Shown piece by piece: positions 7,538-16,007 of a stretch of DNA of 64,000 bases. Positions within the stretch are counted from its first letter, which is position 1. Each line of letters opens with the position of its first letter. A model generated the notes under the pieces. That model was not told the origin of the DNA. It searched no databases and saw nothing but the letters and a program-made list of their open reading frames with translations. A program made the position numbers and the translations under genes. Location: NCBI RefSeq assembly GCF_016775705.1, contig NZ_CP068760.1:682001-746000 (forward strand), in the 5' to 3' direction. The DNA is from Chryseobacterium cucumeris (GTDB lineage Bacteria > Bacteroidota > Bacteroidia > Flavobacteriales > Weeksellaceae).

Positions 7538-8767
7538 TTAATGTTCGTGTTCTCCTGAATTCACCAGTTTTGCATTCACGAAAAAGGCTCCTTTCACTAC
7601 TATTTTTGCATTGTCAGGAATATTTCCAACCGGAGTTATCGCTGTATAGCCCATATCCGACGTTCCTTTCACCACTTCTATTTTCTCAAAGTTTAAGGTT
7701 TTCGGATGAGGTTTCCCTTTTTCTTCATGTTCTTCTTCCACCTTTTTATCAGTCTGAATAAACACGTAATATTTACCGGCTGCTTCTACAATGGCTTCTG
7801 TAGGTAATGCCGGGGTTGTGCTTTTATCAAGACTTACAATTCCGGTGATATTCATTCCGTCAATCAGACCAGATTTGTTTCCGATCACTTCACAATGCAT
7901 AGAGATGGTTTTACTTTCGTTTTCAAAAGAAGATCCTATGCTGTAAATTCTTGCATCGTATTCAGTTTCCGGATTGTTCGTCAGTTTAAAATGAACAATC
8001 TGCCCTACTCTCATTTTAGGAAGATCTTTTTCAAAAACCTGAAGGTCGAGATGGATAGAACCGTTATCAATCACTGTAGCAACGGGAGAAGAGATATCTA
8101 CATAACTTCCGATCTGTGCTGTAATACTGCTGATTGTTCCGCTGATGGGTGCTGTAATCACCAAACCGGATTTCATGTTTCCATTGCTGACTTTTCCAGG
8201 GCTTATTCCCATCATCTGAAGCTGTTTCAAAAGAGATGCTCTTTTTGTTCTTAAGGTTTTAAGTTCCGCATCGGCACTCTGAAGATTTTTCTTCGCCCCA
8301 GCATCATTATCAAAAAGCTCTCTCTGTCTTCTGTATTCCTGTTCTGCATAGGTAATTCGGCTATTGGTCGTCAGATAATCTTCCTGAAGCTGGATATATT
8401 CCGGATTGGCAATGGTGGCAATAACCTGACCTTTTTTCACGATACTTCCTACCTGAATATTGATGGTTTTGATGATTCCTCCATACAGGGAAGTAATGGT
8501 TGCTTTATTACTATTGGGAACACTCAGTAAACCGTTAGCTTTGATAGTGGATGTAAGCTCTTTCATTTCTATAGTTCCCAAAGCAACTCCTACAGATTTC
8601 ATCTGATTCTCTGTCAGAGAAGCTATGGTTTGAGGCTCCTCGCCATGGCTTTTTTCCGATTGTTCGGTTTTAGCATCTGCCTTTTCCGTTGCCTTTTCCT
8701 GTTTTCCGCAGCTTATGATGGAAAAAGCCGTGACTGTAAGATATATGATATTGTGTTTTAGTTTCAT
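7538..8767 (-). CDS. czcB: Periplasmic adaptor (membrane fusion) lipoprotein of the RND metal pump
   Basis: 409 residues. A lipoprotein signal ends in SIISC (Cys20). A Glu/Lys/His-rich linker follows, then the barrel-sandwich hybrid (GGIIKTINIQVGSIVKKGQVIATI), an alpha-helical hairpin (LQEDYLTTNSRITYAEQEYRRQRELFDND), the second half-lipoyl domain (VITAPISGTISSI) and beta-barrel domains. His-rich ends (EEEHEEKGKPHP and the final GEHEH) suggest metal handling. It would link the RND pump to its outer-membrane channel. The start lies 1 bp after the stop of the RND gene, so the two are translated together. The 133-bp gap before the bestrophin gene shows no obvious terminator. Confidence 0.93.
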   Translation of the reverse strand: MKLKHNIIYLTVTAFSIISCGKQEKATEKADAKTEQSEKSHGEEPQTIASLTENQMKSVGVALGTIEMKELTSTIKANGLLSVPNSNKATITSLYGGIIKTINIQVGSIVKKGQVIATIANPEYIQLQEDYLTTNSRITYAEQEYRRQRELFDNDAGAKKNLQSADAELKTLRTKRASLLKQLQMMGISPGKVSNGNMKSGLVITAPISGTISSITAQIGSYVDISSPVATVIDNGSIHLDLQVFEKDLPKMRVGQIVHFKLTNNPETEYDARIYSIGSSFENESKTISMHCEVIGNKSGLIDGMNITGIVSLDKSTTPALPTEAIVEAAGKYYVFIQTDKKVEEEHEEKGKPHPKTLNFEKIEVVKGTSDMGYTAITPVGNIPDNAKIVVKGAFFVNAKLVNSGEHEH

Positions 8768-8768
8768 G

Positions 8769-11700
8769 TTATTTATTGATGATTGAATTAATAGTAACGA
8801 CAGATTGGTTCACCTGCTGGATAGATTCCAGGTATTTTAATTGAATATTTGTGGCAGTCTGCAGGGCAAAAAGATATTCTACATAGGAAATTTCCCCTGT
8901 TTTATATCCTAATTGTGCTGCTTTCACGATTTTCTCAGCGTTAGGAAGCGCCTGACCTGTGTAATATTCATATTGCTGGATATCCTGCTGATATTGGCTG
9001 AAAGCATTTTCCAACTGAGCAGAAAGCTGTTTCTGCTGCATTCTAGCATTGGTTTCCGCAACCTGTTTTTCATATTCCAGTGCCTGAATTCTTGCTTTTG
9101 TAGCTCCAAATGTCAATGGAATCGCTACTCCTACTGTTGCCGACTGAAAGCGTTTTCCTGAATTATAAAAATTTTCCTGTCCGTTAATGGTATGCAGGCC
9201 TATCAAAGACTGATTGGTGTATCCCAAACTGAAATCTGGCAGCCCAAGTGATTTTTCAACTTTTTTATTTTTTTCGGCGATTTCCATTTCCTGATAAAAA
9301 GCTTTTACCGTAGGATTGTTGGCAACTACCGCACTATCGAGGACATTGTCTGCTTTCAAAGGAATATAGTCTTTATTAAACGGGACTTCAATATCTTCCG
9401 AAGTGTTCATAAGGGTTTTTAAATTCTTATAGGCATTGTTCAGATAGACTTCATTTTGTCTGAGCAGCAAATCAATTTCCCCCTTCTGGGTTTCGGCAGT
9501 ACTGATCTCAATTTTCTTGATATCCCCTGCTTTGAATCTTACGGTTGCAATTCTGATAAACTCCTCATAATATTGATCCAGACTGGTCAGCTGGGCTTTA
9601 TTATACTGAAGATATTCAATCTGGTAATAGTAGGTACGCACCTGTTTTATCAGCTCATTGGCTGTAATCTCTTTATCAATCTGCTTGCTTTTAATATTCT
9701 CATTGATTAATTCTTTTCTTGCTTTAAAAAGTGTCGGAAAAGGAATACTCTGTGAGATCGCAAACGATTGGTCAAACTTCGGGCTGTTGTATTGTCCAAG
9801 CTGAGCTTCAAAACTTAATTTCGGAAGTTCTTTTGCAGTTGCCCTTAATGCTTCAGCAGATTTAATGCTTAAGTCTTTTGACTGCAGGGTTAAATTATTG
9901 TTCACTGCCTGTTCTACCGCCTGTTCTATGGAAATTGGTCTGGACTGTGCGTTAAAAGTCTGTCCCACCATTATGAATCCTACTGCCAAAACGGCAGTAA
10001 TCATTCCCGTATTATTATTCTTTCTTTTCAAAATCTTTGTGTTAAAAATAATGTACAGCATCGGTAAAACGAATAATGTAAGGAATGTTGCCGTTACCAG
10101 ACCCCCAATTACTACTGTCGCCAAAGGTTTCTGTACTTCAGCTCCGGCTCCGGTGGAAATAGCCATTGGCAAAAATCCTAGTGAAGCTACGGTAGCCGTC
10201 ATCAGTACCGGTCTCAATCTGGTTTTCGTTCCTTCAAAGACTCTTTTCAGAATATCCGTTTCGCCTTCTTTTTCTAATTGATTGAATGTTCCTATCAAAA
10301 CAATTCCGTTCAATACTGCTACTCCAAAAAGAGCAATAAATCCAATTCCGGCACTGATACTGAAAGGCATGTCTCTTACTAAAAGCGCAAAGACACCCCC
10401 AATAGCACTCATAGGAATGGCTGTGAAAATCAATGCAGCCTGCTTGAATGAACGGAAAGTAAAATACAGAAGCATAAAAATCAGAAGCAATGATACAGGA
10501 ACAGCGATCATCAGACGTTGGCTTGCTTCCTGCAGGTTTTCAAACTGACCTCCGTAAGTAAAGTAGTATCCGGAAGGCAGTTTCACTTTCTCCAGTTTTG
10601 CCTGAATATCTTTCACCACACTTTCCACATCACGGTCTTTTACATTGAACCCAATCACAATTCTCCGTTTTCCCTGTTCACGGCTGATCTGCGCAGGCCC
10701 CAGTTTATAACTTATATTAGCCACCTGTGACAATGGAATCTGCGCACCGCTGGCGGATGTTATCATCAGATTATTCACATCTGAAATATCGGTTCTGTGA
10801 AGACTGTCGAGACGAACTACCAGGTCAAAGCGTCTCTCATTTTCAAAGACCTGACCGGCAGCTTTTCCGGCAAAGGCCGTGCTTACTGCATTATTGACAT
10901 CTTCGATATTCAAACCGTAATTGGCAATTCTTGTTCTGTCATACTGTACATTGATCTGCGGAAGACCGCTCACTCTTTCAATCTGAGGAGCTGTAGCCCC
11001 ATCAACAGTCTGAATGACTTTCCCAACTTTATCTGCATATATGGCAAGAGAATCAAGGTTTTCCCCGAAGATCTTTACGGCAACATCCTGTCTGATCCCG
11101 GTCATCAGCTCATTGAAACGCATCTGGATAGGTTGATTTTTCTCAAAGAATACTCCGGGAATCGTTTCCAGTTTTTCACTGATCTCATCGGCCAGTTCAT
11201 TATAAGATTTTTTGGTTTTCCATTCGCTTTGTGGCTTTAATACCACGATCATATCAGTTGCTTCAGGTGGCATCGGGTCTGTAGGAACCTCAGCAGAACC
11301 GGTTTTTCCGACTACCATTTTCACTTCATCAAACTGTTTGATAATCCTTGATGCCTGCATGGAGGTTTCTATACTCTGGCTCAAAGAACTTCCCTGCGGT
11401 AAAATACAGTGGAATGCAAAGTCTCCCTCCTGCAGCTGCGGGATAAATTCCCCACCCATATTTTTAAAGATAAAAGCAGAGATAAGGAACACTACAGCTG
11501 TTGCAGAAACAATGATATACTTTACTTTGATTGCTTTTTGTAATAATGGCTGATAGATCTTTTGAAGGCGGTTCATCATTTTATCAGAGAAGGTTTCTTT
11601 ATGGGATATTTTCTTAGATAAAAACAAAGCACTCATCATGGGGATATAGGTCAGGGATAGAATCAATGCTCCCAGAATGGCAAATCCTACTGTTTTGGCC

Positions 11701-13130
11701 ATTGGGGTAAACATTTTTCCTTCTACACCTGCCAGGGTAAGAATCGGAATGTATACGATAAGAATGATGATTTCTCCGAAGGCCGCACTGCTTCTGATCT
11801 TTGAGGCAGAAAGGAATACTTCTTCATCCATTTCAGACTGTGTCAAAGCACGGGTAGATTTCCTTACGCCTAAATGATGCAGGGTTGCTTCTACAATAAT
11901 CACGGCACCATCTACAATCAACCCGAAGTCTATGGCTCCAAGGCTCATCAGATTGGCGCTTACCCCGAAAACATTCATCATTCCTAAAGCAAATAACAAA
12001 GAAAGCGGAATGGCCGAAGCCACGATAAGCCCGGCTCTCAGGTTTCCAAGAAAAATGACAAGAACGAAAATAACGATCAGTGCTCCTTCGATGAGGTTTT
12101 TCTGTACGGTATTGATGGCTCTGTCTACAAGGTCTGTTCTGTCCAGAAATGGTTCTATAATAACATCATCAGGAAGAGATTTCTGAATGGTCGGAATTTT
12201 TGCTTTGATGTTGCTGACCACTTCATTACTATTCGCCCCTTTCAGCATCATGACTACTCCACCCACAGCATCTACCTTTCCATCATAAGTCAAGGCTCCG
12301 TAGCGAACGGCACTTCCTAAACGAGCATCAGCAACATCTTTTATAAAAATCGGAACGCTTCCTGTTTCATTTTTAACCGCAATGTTTTTAATGTCTTCCA
12401 AAGAGGTAACCAGACCAATTCCACGGATGAAATAGGCGTTGGGTTTTTTATCAATATAAGCTCCTCCTGTATTCTGATTGTTTTTTTCAAGCGCTGTAAA
12501 TATTTCAGTGATACTTGTTCCCATTGCTTTTAACCGATTGGGATCAATAGCCACTTCATATTGTTTTAATTCCCCTCCGAAACTGTTGATCTCCGCCACT
12601 CCCGGTGTTCCGTTCAGCTGTCTGCGAACGATCCAGTCCTGCATGGTACGGAGCTCTTTAGCATTGTATTTCTTTTCGCTTCCTTTTTTAGGGTGAAGAA
12701 TATACTGGTATACTTCTCCAAGTCCTGTACTTACAGGAGCCAGCTCGGGAGTTCCTACTCCTTTTGGAATTTCTTCGACTGCGTTTTTCAGCTGTTCATT
12801 GATAAGCTGTCTCGCAAAGTAAACATCTACATTTTCTTTGAACACTACTGTAATCACAGAAAGTCCAAATCTTGAAATGCTTCTTGTCTCCTGAATATCG
12901 GGAACATTGGCAATACTCTGTTCAATGGGAAAGGTAACCAACTGTTCTACTTCTTGTCCCGCCAGCGTAGGACATACGGTAATGATCTGTACCTGGTTAT
13001 TGGTGATATCCGGTACAGCATCTATCGGTAATCTGGTGGCACTCCATGTTCCCCAGATGATCAGCACCAGGGTCATCAATCCAATGATCACCTTGTTTTT
13101 GATACTGAATTTTATGATTTTATCTAACAC
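8769..13130 (-). CDS. czcA: CzcA-type heavy-metal RND pump fused to a TolC-like outer-membrane channel
   Basis: 1453 residues, about 400 longer than a normal RND pump. Residues 1 to about 1035 are the pump. The proton-relay helix reads AIDFGLIVDGAVIIVE (near 400), the form seen in Co/Zn/Cd (CzcA-type) rather than Cu/Ag (CusA-type) pumps. After the last pump helix (LFVLPMLYIIF) comes a signal-like hydrophobic segment (MITAVLAVGFIMVGQTFNAQ) and an outer-membrane-factor domain (SIEQAVEQAVNNNLTL to the end) with the CzcC/TolC two-repeat layout. Bacteroidota commonly carry this pump-channel fusion. With the adaptor it would form a full tripartite efflux complex from one polycistronic mRNA. The operator and promoter at 13186-13221 lie upstream. 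Confidence 0.95.
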   Translation of the reverse strand: MLDKIIKFSIKNKVIIGLMTLVLIIWGTWSATRLPIDAVPDITNNQVQIITVCPTLAGQEVEQLVTFPIEQSIANVPDIQETRSISRFGLSVITVVFKENVDVYFARQLINEQLKNAVEEIPKGVGTPELAPVSTGLGEVYQYILHPKKGSEKKYNAKELRTMQDWIVRRQLNGTPGVAEINSFGGELKQYEVAIDPNRLKAMGTSITEIFTALEKNNQNTGGAYIDKKPNAYFIRGIGLVTSLEDIKNIAVKNETGSVPIFIKDVADARLGSAVRYGALTYDGKVDAVGGVVMMLKGANSNEVVSNIKAKIPTIQKSLPDDVIIEPFLDRTDLVDRAINTVQKNLIEGALIVIFVLVIFLGNLRAGLIVASAIPLSLLFALGMMNVFGVSANLMSLGAIDFGLIVDGAVIIVEATLHHLGVRKSTRALTQSEMDEEVFLSASKIRSSAAFGEIIILIVYIPILTLAGVEGKMFTPMAKTVGFAILGALILSLTYIPMMSALFLSKKISHKETFSDKMMNRLQKIYQPLLQKAIKVKYIIVSATAVVFLISAFIFKNMGGEFIPQLQEGDFAFHCILPQGSSLSQSIETSMQASRIIKQFDEVKMVVGKTGSAEVPTDPMPPEATDMIVVLKPQSEWKTKKSYNELADEISEKLETIPGVFFEKNQPIQMRFNELMTGIRQDVAVKIFGENLDSLAIYADKVGKVIQTVDGATAPQIERVSGLPQINVQYDRTRIANYGLNIEDVNNAVSTAFAGKAAGQVFENERRFDLVVRLDSLHRTDISDVNNLMITSASGAQIPLSQVANISYKLGPAQISREQGKRRIVIGFNVKDRDVESVVKDIQAKLEKVKLPSGYYFTYGGQFENLQEASQRLMIAVPVSLLLIFMLLYFTFRSFKQAALIFTAIPMSAIGGVFALLVRDMPFSISAGIGFIALFGVAVLNGIVLIGTFNQLEKEGETDILKRVFEGTKTRLRPVLMTATVASLGFLPMAISTGAGAEVQKPLATVVIGGLVTATFLTLFVLPMLYIIFNTKILKRKNNNTGMITAVLAVGFIMVGQTFNAQSRPISIEQAVEQAVNNNLTLQSKDLSIKSAEALRATAKELPKLSFEAQLGQYNSPKFDQSFAISQSIPFPTLFKARKELINENIKSKQIDKEITANELIKQVRTYYYQIEYLQYNKAQLTSLDQYYEEFIRIATVRFKAGDIKKIEISTAETQKGEIDLLLRQNEVYLNNAYKNLKTLMNTSEDIEVPFNKDYIPLKADNVLDSAVVANNPTVKAFYQEMEIAEKNKKVEKSLGLPDFSLGYTNQSLIGLHTINGQENFYNSGKRFQSATVGVAIPLTFGATKARIQALEYEKQVAETNARMQQKQLSAQLENAFSQYQQDIQQYEYYTGQALPNAEKIVKAAQLGYKTGEISYVEYLFALQTATNIQLKYLESIQQVNQSVVTINSIINK

Positions 13131-13185
13131 GATTTGTATTTAATTTTTATTGAAAAGTGAATGCACACAGTATAAAATACTGCAG

Positions 13186-13211
13186 CAAAAATATCCTGAA
13201 AACCTCTGCAA
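13186..13211 (-). promoter_or_regulatory. Promoter box for the RND efflux operon
   Basis: On the minus strand 13186-13193 reads TATTTTTG, matching TAnnTTTG, 55 bases before the RND start. A TTG lies 15 bases upstream (13209-13211) inside the operator palindrome. This is the same arrangement as at the ATPase promoter. Confidence 0.55.
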
Positions 13212-13221
13212 TGGTATTGCA
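13207..13221. promoter_or_regulatory. Fur/Zur-type operator upstream of the RND efflux genes
   Basis: tgcaatggtattgca is a 7-1-7 palindrome identical to the site at 5166-5180 except for the centre base. The spacing to the -7 box is 13 bases at both sites. The flanks are alike too: both continue as aaa(c/g)ttt(c/t)aag. No third copy was seen in the window by eye. Confidence 0.68.
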
Positions 13222-13278
13222 AAGTTTTAAGCACGAATAAGTATTAGAAAGCATAACTTTCTAAAAAATCAATAAAAA

Positions 13279-13602
13279 TTAAATTTTAGGAGGCTGCCAG
13301 ATAGGATCGTAAACCTGGTAAGCAAAGTCGTTTTTGTGGAATAAAATCTTCTTTGAAAAATAAGCAGGAATCTGCTCGGGAATTTCCAATAAAGGATCCA
13401 TTTTAAATGCTGAAACTGTTATCTGGCAACAGCTGCAGGCACACAGCGGAGAACAGATGTCTCCTTTTTCTTTTGAATGATTTTCCTTAACACTCAGGGA
13501 AACTATTTTGTTCCCGGAATTCTGTGGATGAGACACATCAGCACATGGCATCAATGATAGCGCCATGAAATAAATTGCCAGTATCCATCTTAAGAGGTTC
13601 AT
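13279..13602 (-). CDS. Small Cys-rich secreted/membrane protein of metal-efflux loci (DUF6660-like)
   Basis: 107 residues. An N-terminal hydrophobic segment (LLRWILAIYFMALSLMPC) is either a signal peptide or a lipoprotein-like anchor. A Cys cluster, CSPLCACSCC (residues 50-59), follows, then a polar tail ending in YDPIWQPPKI. Similar short proteins are common just upstream of RND metal pumps in Chryseobacterium and relatives (family name from memory). A periplasmic metal-binding role is plausible but unproven. It lies 148 bp upstream of the RND operon; the operator sits between them, so this gene is probably transcribed separately. A TACCTTTG box at 13607-13614 sits only 4 bp from its ATG. 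Confidence 0.75.
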   Translation of the reverse strand: MNLLRWILAIYFMALSLMPCADVSHPQNSGNKIVSLSVKENHSKEKGDICSPLCACSCCQITVSAFKMDPLLEIPEQIPAYFSKKILFHKNDFAYQVYDPIWQPPKI

Positions 13603-13863
13603 GGTACAAAGGTAGAGATTTTTTGTAAAATGAATTATTTATTGAGCATTTACCCAATATTCTTTACGGAAAAACTTATTCACAAATACTATACCAGTCC
13701 TTTATGATAAAAATAAAATTCATATCATTGAAAATAAAAAATAACTCAACATCAAAAAGCATATATGAAATATTCTCTTGATCACCTTTTGTTCGCTTCA
13801 ATAAAAATGAAGTGAAACAACCTGACCTTTCCACTATAGCATACAAATAAAAAATTTTTGATT

Positions 13864-14379
13864 ATGATTAAATATATTTTTTCAATACTCTGCATGATGG
13901 TATTTTTAAACAGCTGTGGACAAAAACTATACAAAATAGAAAAAGATAAATATGATGAACCCTTATTAAATGATAAAGTACAATATTCATTTAAAGAAAA
14001 ACCTTCTGAAGAAGATTTAAAAAAAATTGATACTACCACATATTATGTTCAGGTCTTTGAGGGGAGATATTACAATGAAGGAGAAATGAAGAATCCAAGG
14101 ATAATTATTTTTCATAATGATGGTTTTTTCAAGAATGAATCACTTATGTATTTTGGAAAATTTGATGAGCATAGAGGAAAAAATTCTGTTTATTACGGAG
14201 GAAAATATAGAATAAAAAATAATGAGATTTTTATCGAAGAATTCATTCCTGCTTCTCAAGGTAAAACAAAATGGTATACCAGGAGAGTAACTAACGGTAA
14301 AATAGATGGTAATAAGATTATTTTTAATGAAGGTTTAGTTTCCATTTTTGAGAAAAGAAAAACTTTGCCCGTAAAATAA
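13864..14379 (+). CDS. Hypothetical lipoprotein, toxin/stress role unknown
   Basis: 171 residues from the ATG at 13864; a TTG two codons earlier is less likely. The N-terminus MIKYIFSILCMMVFLNSCGQ is a lipoprotein signal with lipobox FLNSC. The mature part is polar and beta-rich (YYVQVFEGRYYNEG, RIIIFHNDGFFKNESLMYFG, NSVYYGGKYRIKNNEIFIEEF), resembling small lipocalin-like or DUF proteins of Flavobacteriia that contain a repeated 'GxYxIxNNxI' strand pattern. No family was recognised with confidence. It is an isolated plus-strand gene between two minus-strand clusters, with AT-richer codons than its neighbours. Confidence 0.75.
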   Translation: MIKYIFSILCMMVFLNSCGQKLYKIEKDKYDEPLLNDKVQYSFKEKPSEEDLKKIDTTTYYVQVFEGRYYNEGEMKNPRIIIFHNDGFFKNESLMYFGKFDEHRGKNSVYYGGKYRIKNNEIFIEEFIPASQGKTKWYTRRVTNGKIDGNKIIFNEGLVSIFEKRKTLPVK

Positions 14380-14442
14380 CAAGATCTTTAATTGGAGAGT
14401 GGATACTTTTCAATGACTTATACAAAAATTCTTAAAGACAAA

Positions 14443-14467
14443 AACCACCGCAAAAAGCAGTGGCTCA
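14443..14467 (-). terminator. Probable terminator after the SusD gene
   Basis: The hairpin ccaccgc / gcagtgg (about 14445-14463, one mismatch) is followed on the minus strand by a T-run (tttttgt). It lies about 30 bp past the SusD stop. Confidence 0.5.
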
Positions 14468-14495
14468 AAAAATCAATCTAATTATGGACTATATC

Positions 14496-15989
14496 TCATA
14501 AATTCGGGTTATTCTCAAATTCCCTTTGTGGAATACTGAATAAATAATAAGTACTGTTTGGGGTGAAAGCAGTTTTATCTGGGAAATCAAGAACGGAATG
14601 TCCTTTACCGTCTACTGTTTTCACGGTTCCGTCCGGTGTAGTGATCTGAACTTTTATCGGTTTGCCGTCAGCATCTACAAACGGTTTTCTTACTACTGTA
14701 CCCTGCGTTCTGATGATATCTGAAAGGGAGAATCCTTCGCCGAATAATTCTTTTCTTCTTTCAATCAGAACGGCATCTACTACTGCATTCTGTGACAATG
14801 ATCCAGAATAAATATTAGCATTTCTGGCAGATTTCAACTGGTTCAAGACTGCTACCGCTTGAGGAACATTTCCGTTTCTGGCTTCCGCCTCAGCTTCGAT
14901 CAGGTACATTTCAGCAGCTCTCATGTACACAATATCTGCAATAAGGGTTGGCTTAAACTTAAATTTGGCATACCTCAGCAATCCTTCTCTACCTTTCTGT
15001 CCGTCCCATGAAAATAACTGGTATCTGATGTCATTGGTATCAAAAAGATCTTTAAAATAAGGATCCGCCATAAAGCTGTAATAATAACTTCCTGAGGAAG
15101 ATACATCCAGATAATGGAAGGCATAACTTTCATCAGACTGTTCCTGGGTCTGTGCATGTCCCCAGATCCATTCTGCATTGTTGATATCATTGAATCCATC
15201 CTTATATTTTTCCGGAGCCATAAGAGAAAATCCTTCCCTTGCGATTTTTGCTGATGCTGAAGCTTTGCTCCATTCTCCTGTATTCAGGTAAGTTCTTGCT
15301 AAAAGTCCGTTCACCACAGAACGGTTGATCTTATCCTTATTATTTCTTGTATAATTTTTCAATAGGTTATCGGCGTCGGTAAGATCACTTTTAATCAATG
15401 TATAGATTTCTTCAAGGCTTGCTCTCTTCTTCCCTACTGTGCTTGTTGTGGAAGGTTCTGTATAAATCGGGGCTGTCAATGCTGATTTGTCTTTAAGATA
15501 GCTGAACTGATAAAAGCTTGCCAGATTCAGGTAACAGAAAGCACGTAAGGCTTTTGCCTGGCCTTTCACCTGATCCTTTTTCTCCTGGCTGCCTTCTGTG
15601 CCATCAATTCTTGTAATCACATTATTCATATTATTGATAGTGGAATACAACATAGTCCAGATAAACAGCGGGCGGCTTGCTGTACTGTTAACCATTTCTG
15701 TAAAGGCATAGGTAGAAGCGAAACCATACTTATTGGTCAATACTGCCACATCACTTCCCATAGCATCACTGGCTCTCAACACAGTGGAATACCCGATATT
15801 GGCATAGGTTGTTCCGTCATTATTAAACTTTGCCCAGGTACCGTTCACTACCGTCTCAGCACTTTCGGCTGTTTTGAAAACTTCTACACTGCTGGCCTGA
15901 TCAGTAGGAGCTGTATCCAGCTCGCTTTCGCAGCTTGCCAACGACAAAAATCCGATAAGAGCAAATGATATATATTTTAATTGTTTCAT
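14496..15989 (-). CDS. SusD/RagB-family nutrient-binding outer-membrane lipoprotein
   Basis: 497 residues. The lipoprotein signal ends LSLASC (Cys20). Family features are the N-terminal SusD_N region with helical TPR-like stretches (FCYLNLASFYQFSYL, VVNGLLARTYLNTGEWSKA) and the C-terminal RagB/SusD block with ADIVYMRAAEMYLIEAEAEARNG and LIERRKELFGEGFSLSDIIR. It would sit on the outer leaflet as the lid of the partner SusC receptor at 16008-18941, 18 bp upstream in the same operon. No polysaccharide-degrading enzyme is nearby. The shared SAM riboswitch leader suggests the ligand is linked to methionine or sulfur metabolism rather than a glycan (inference). Confidence 0.93.
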   Translation of the reverse strand: MKQLKYISFALIGFLSLASCESELDTAPTDQASSVEVFKTAESAETVVNGTWAKFNNDGTTYANIGYSTVLRASDAMGSDVAVLTNKYGFASTYAFTEMVNSTASRPLFIWTMLYSTINNMNNVITRIDGTEGSQEKKDQVKGQAKALRAFCYLNLASFYQFSYLKDKSALTAPIYTEPSTTSTVGKKRASLEEIYTLIKSDLTDADNLLKNYTRNNKDKINRSVVNGLLARTYLNTGEWSKASASAKIAREGFSLMAPEKYKDGFNDINNAEWIWGHAQTQEQSDESYAFHYLDVSSSGSYYYSFMADPYFKDLFDTNDIRYQLFSWDGQKGREGLLRYAKFKFKPTLIADIVYMRAAEMYLIEAEAEARNGNVPQAVAVLNQLKSARNANIYSGSLSQNAVVDAVLIERRKELFGEGFSLSDIIRTQGTVVRKPFVDADGKPIKVQITTPDGTVKTVDGKGHSVLDFPDKTAFTPNSTYYLFSIPQREFENNPNL

Positions 15990-16007
15990 TGTTTCAATTT
16001 TAAAAGG

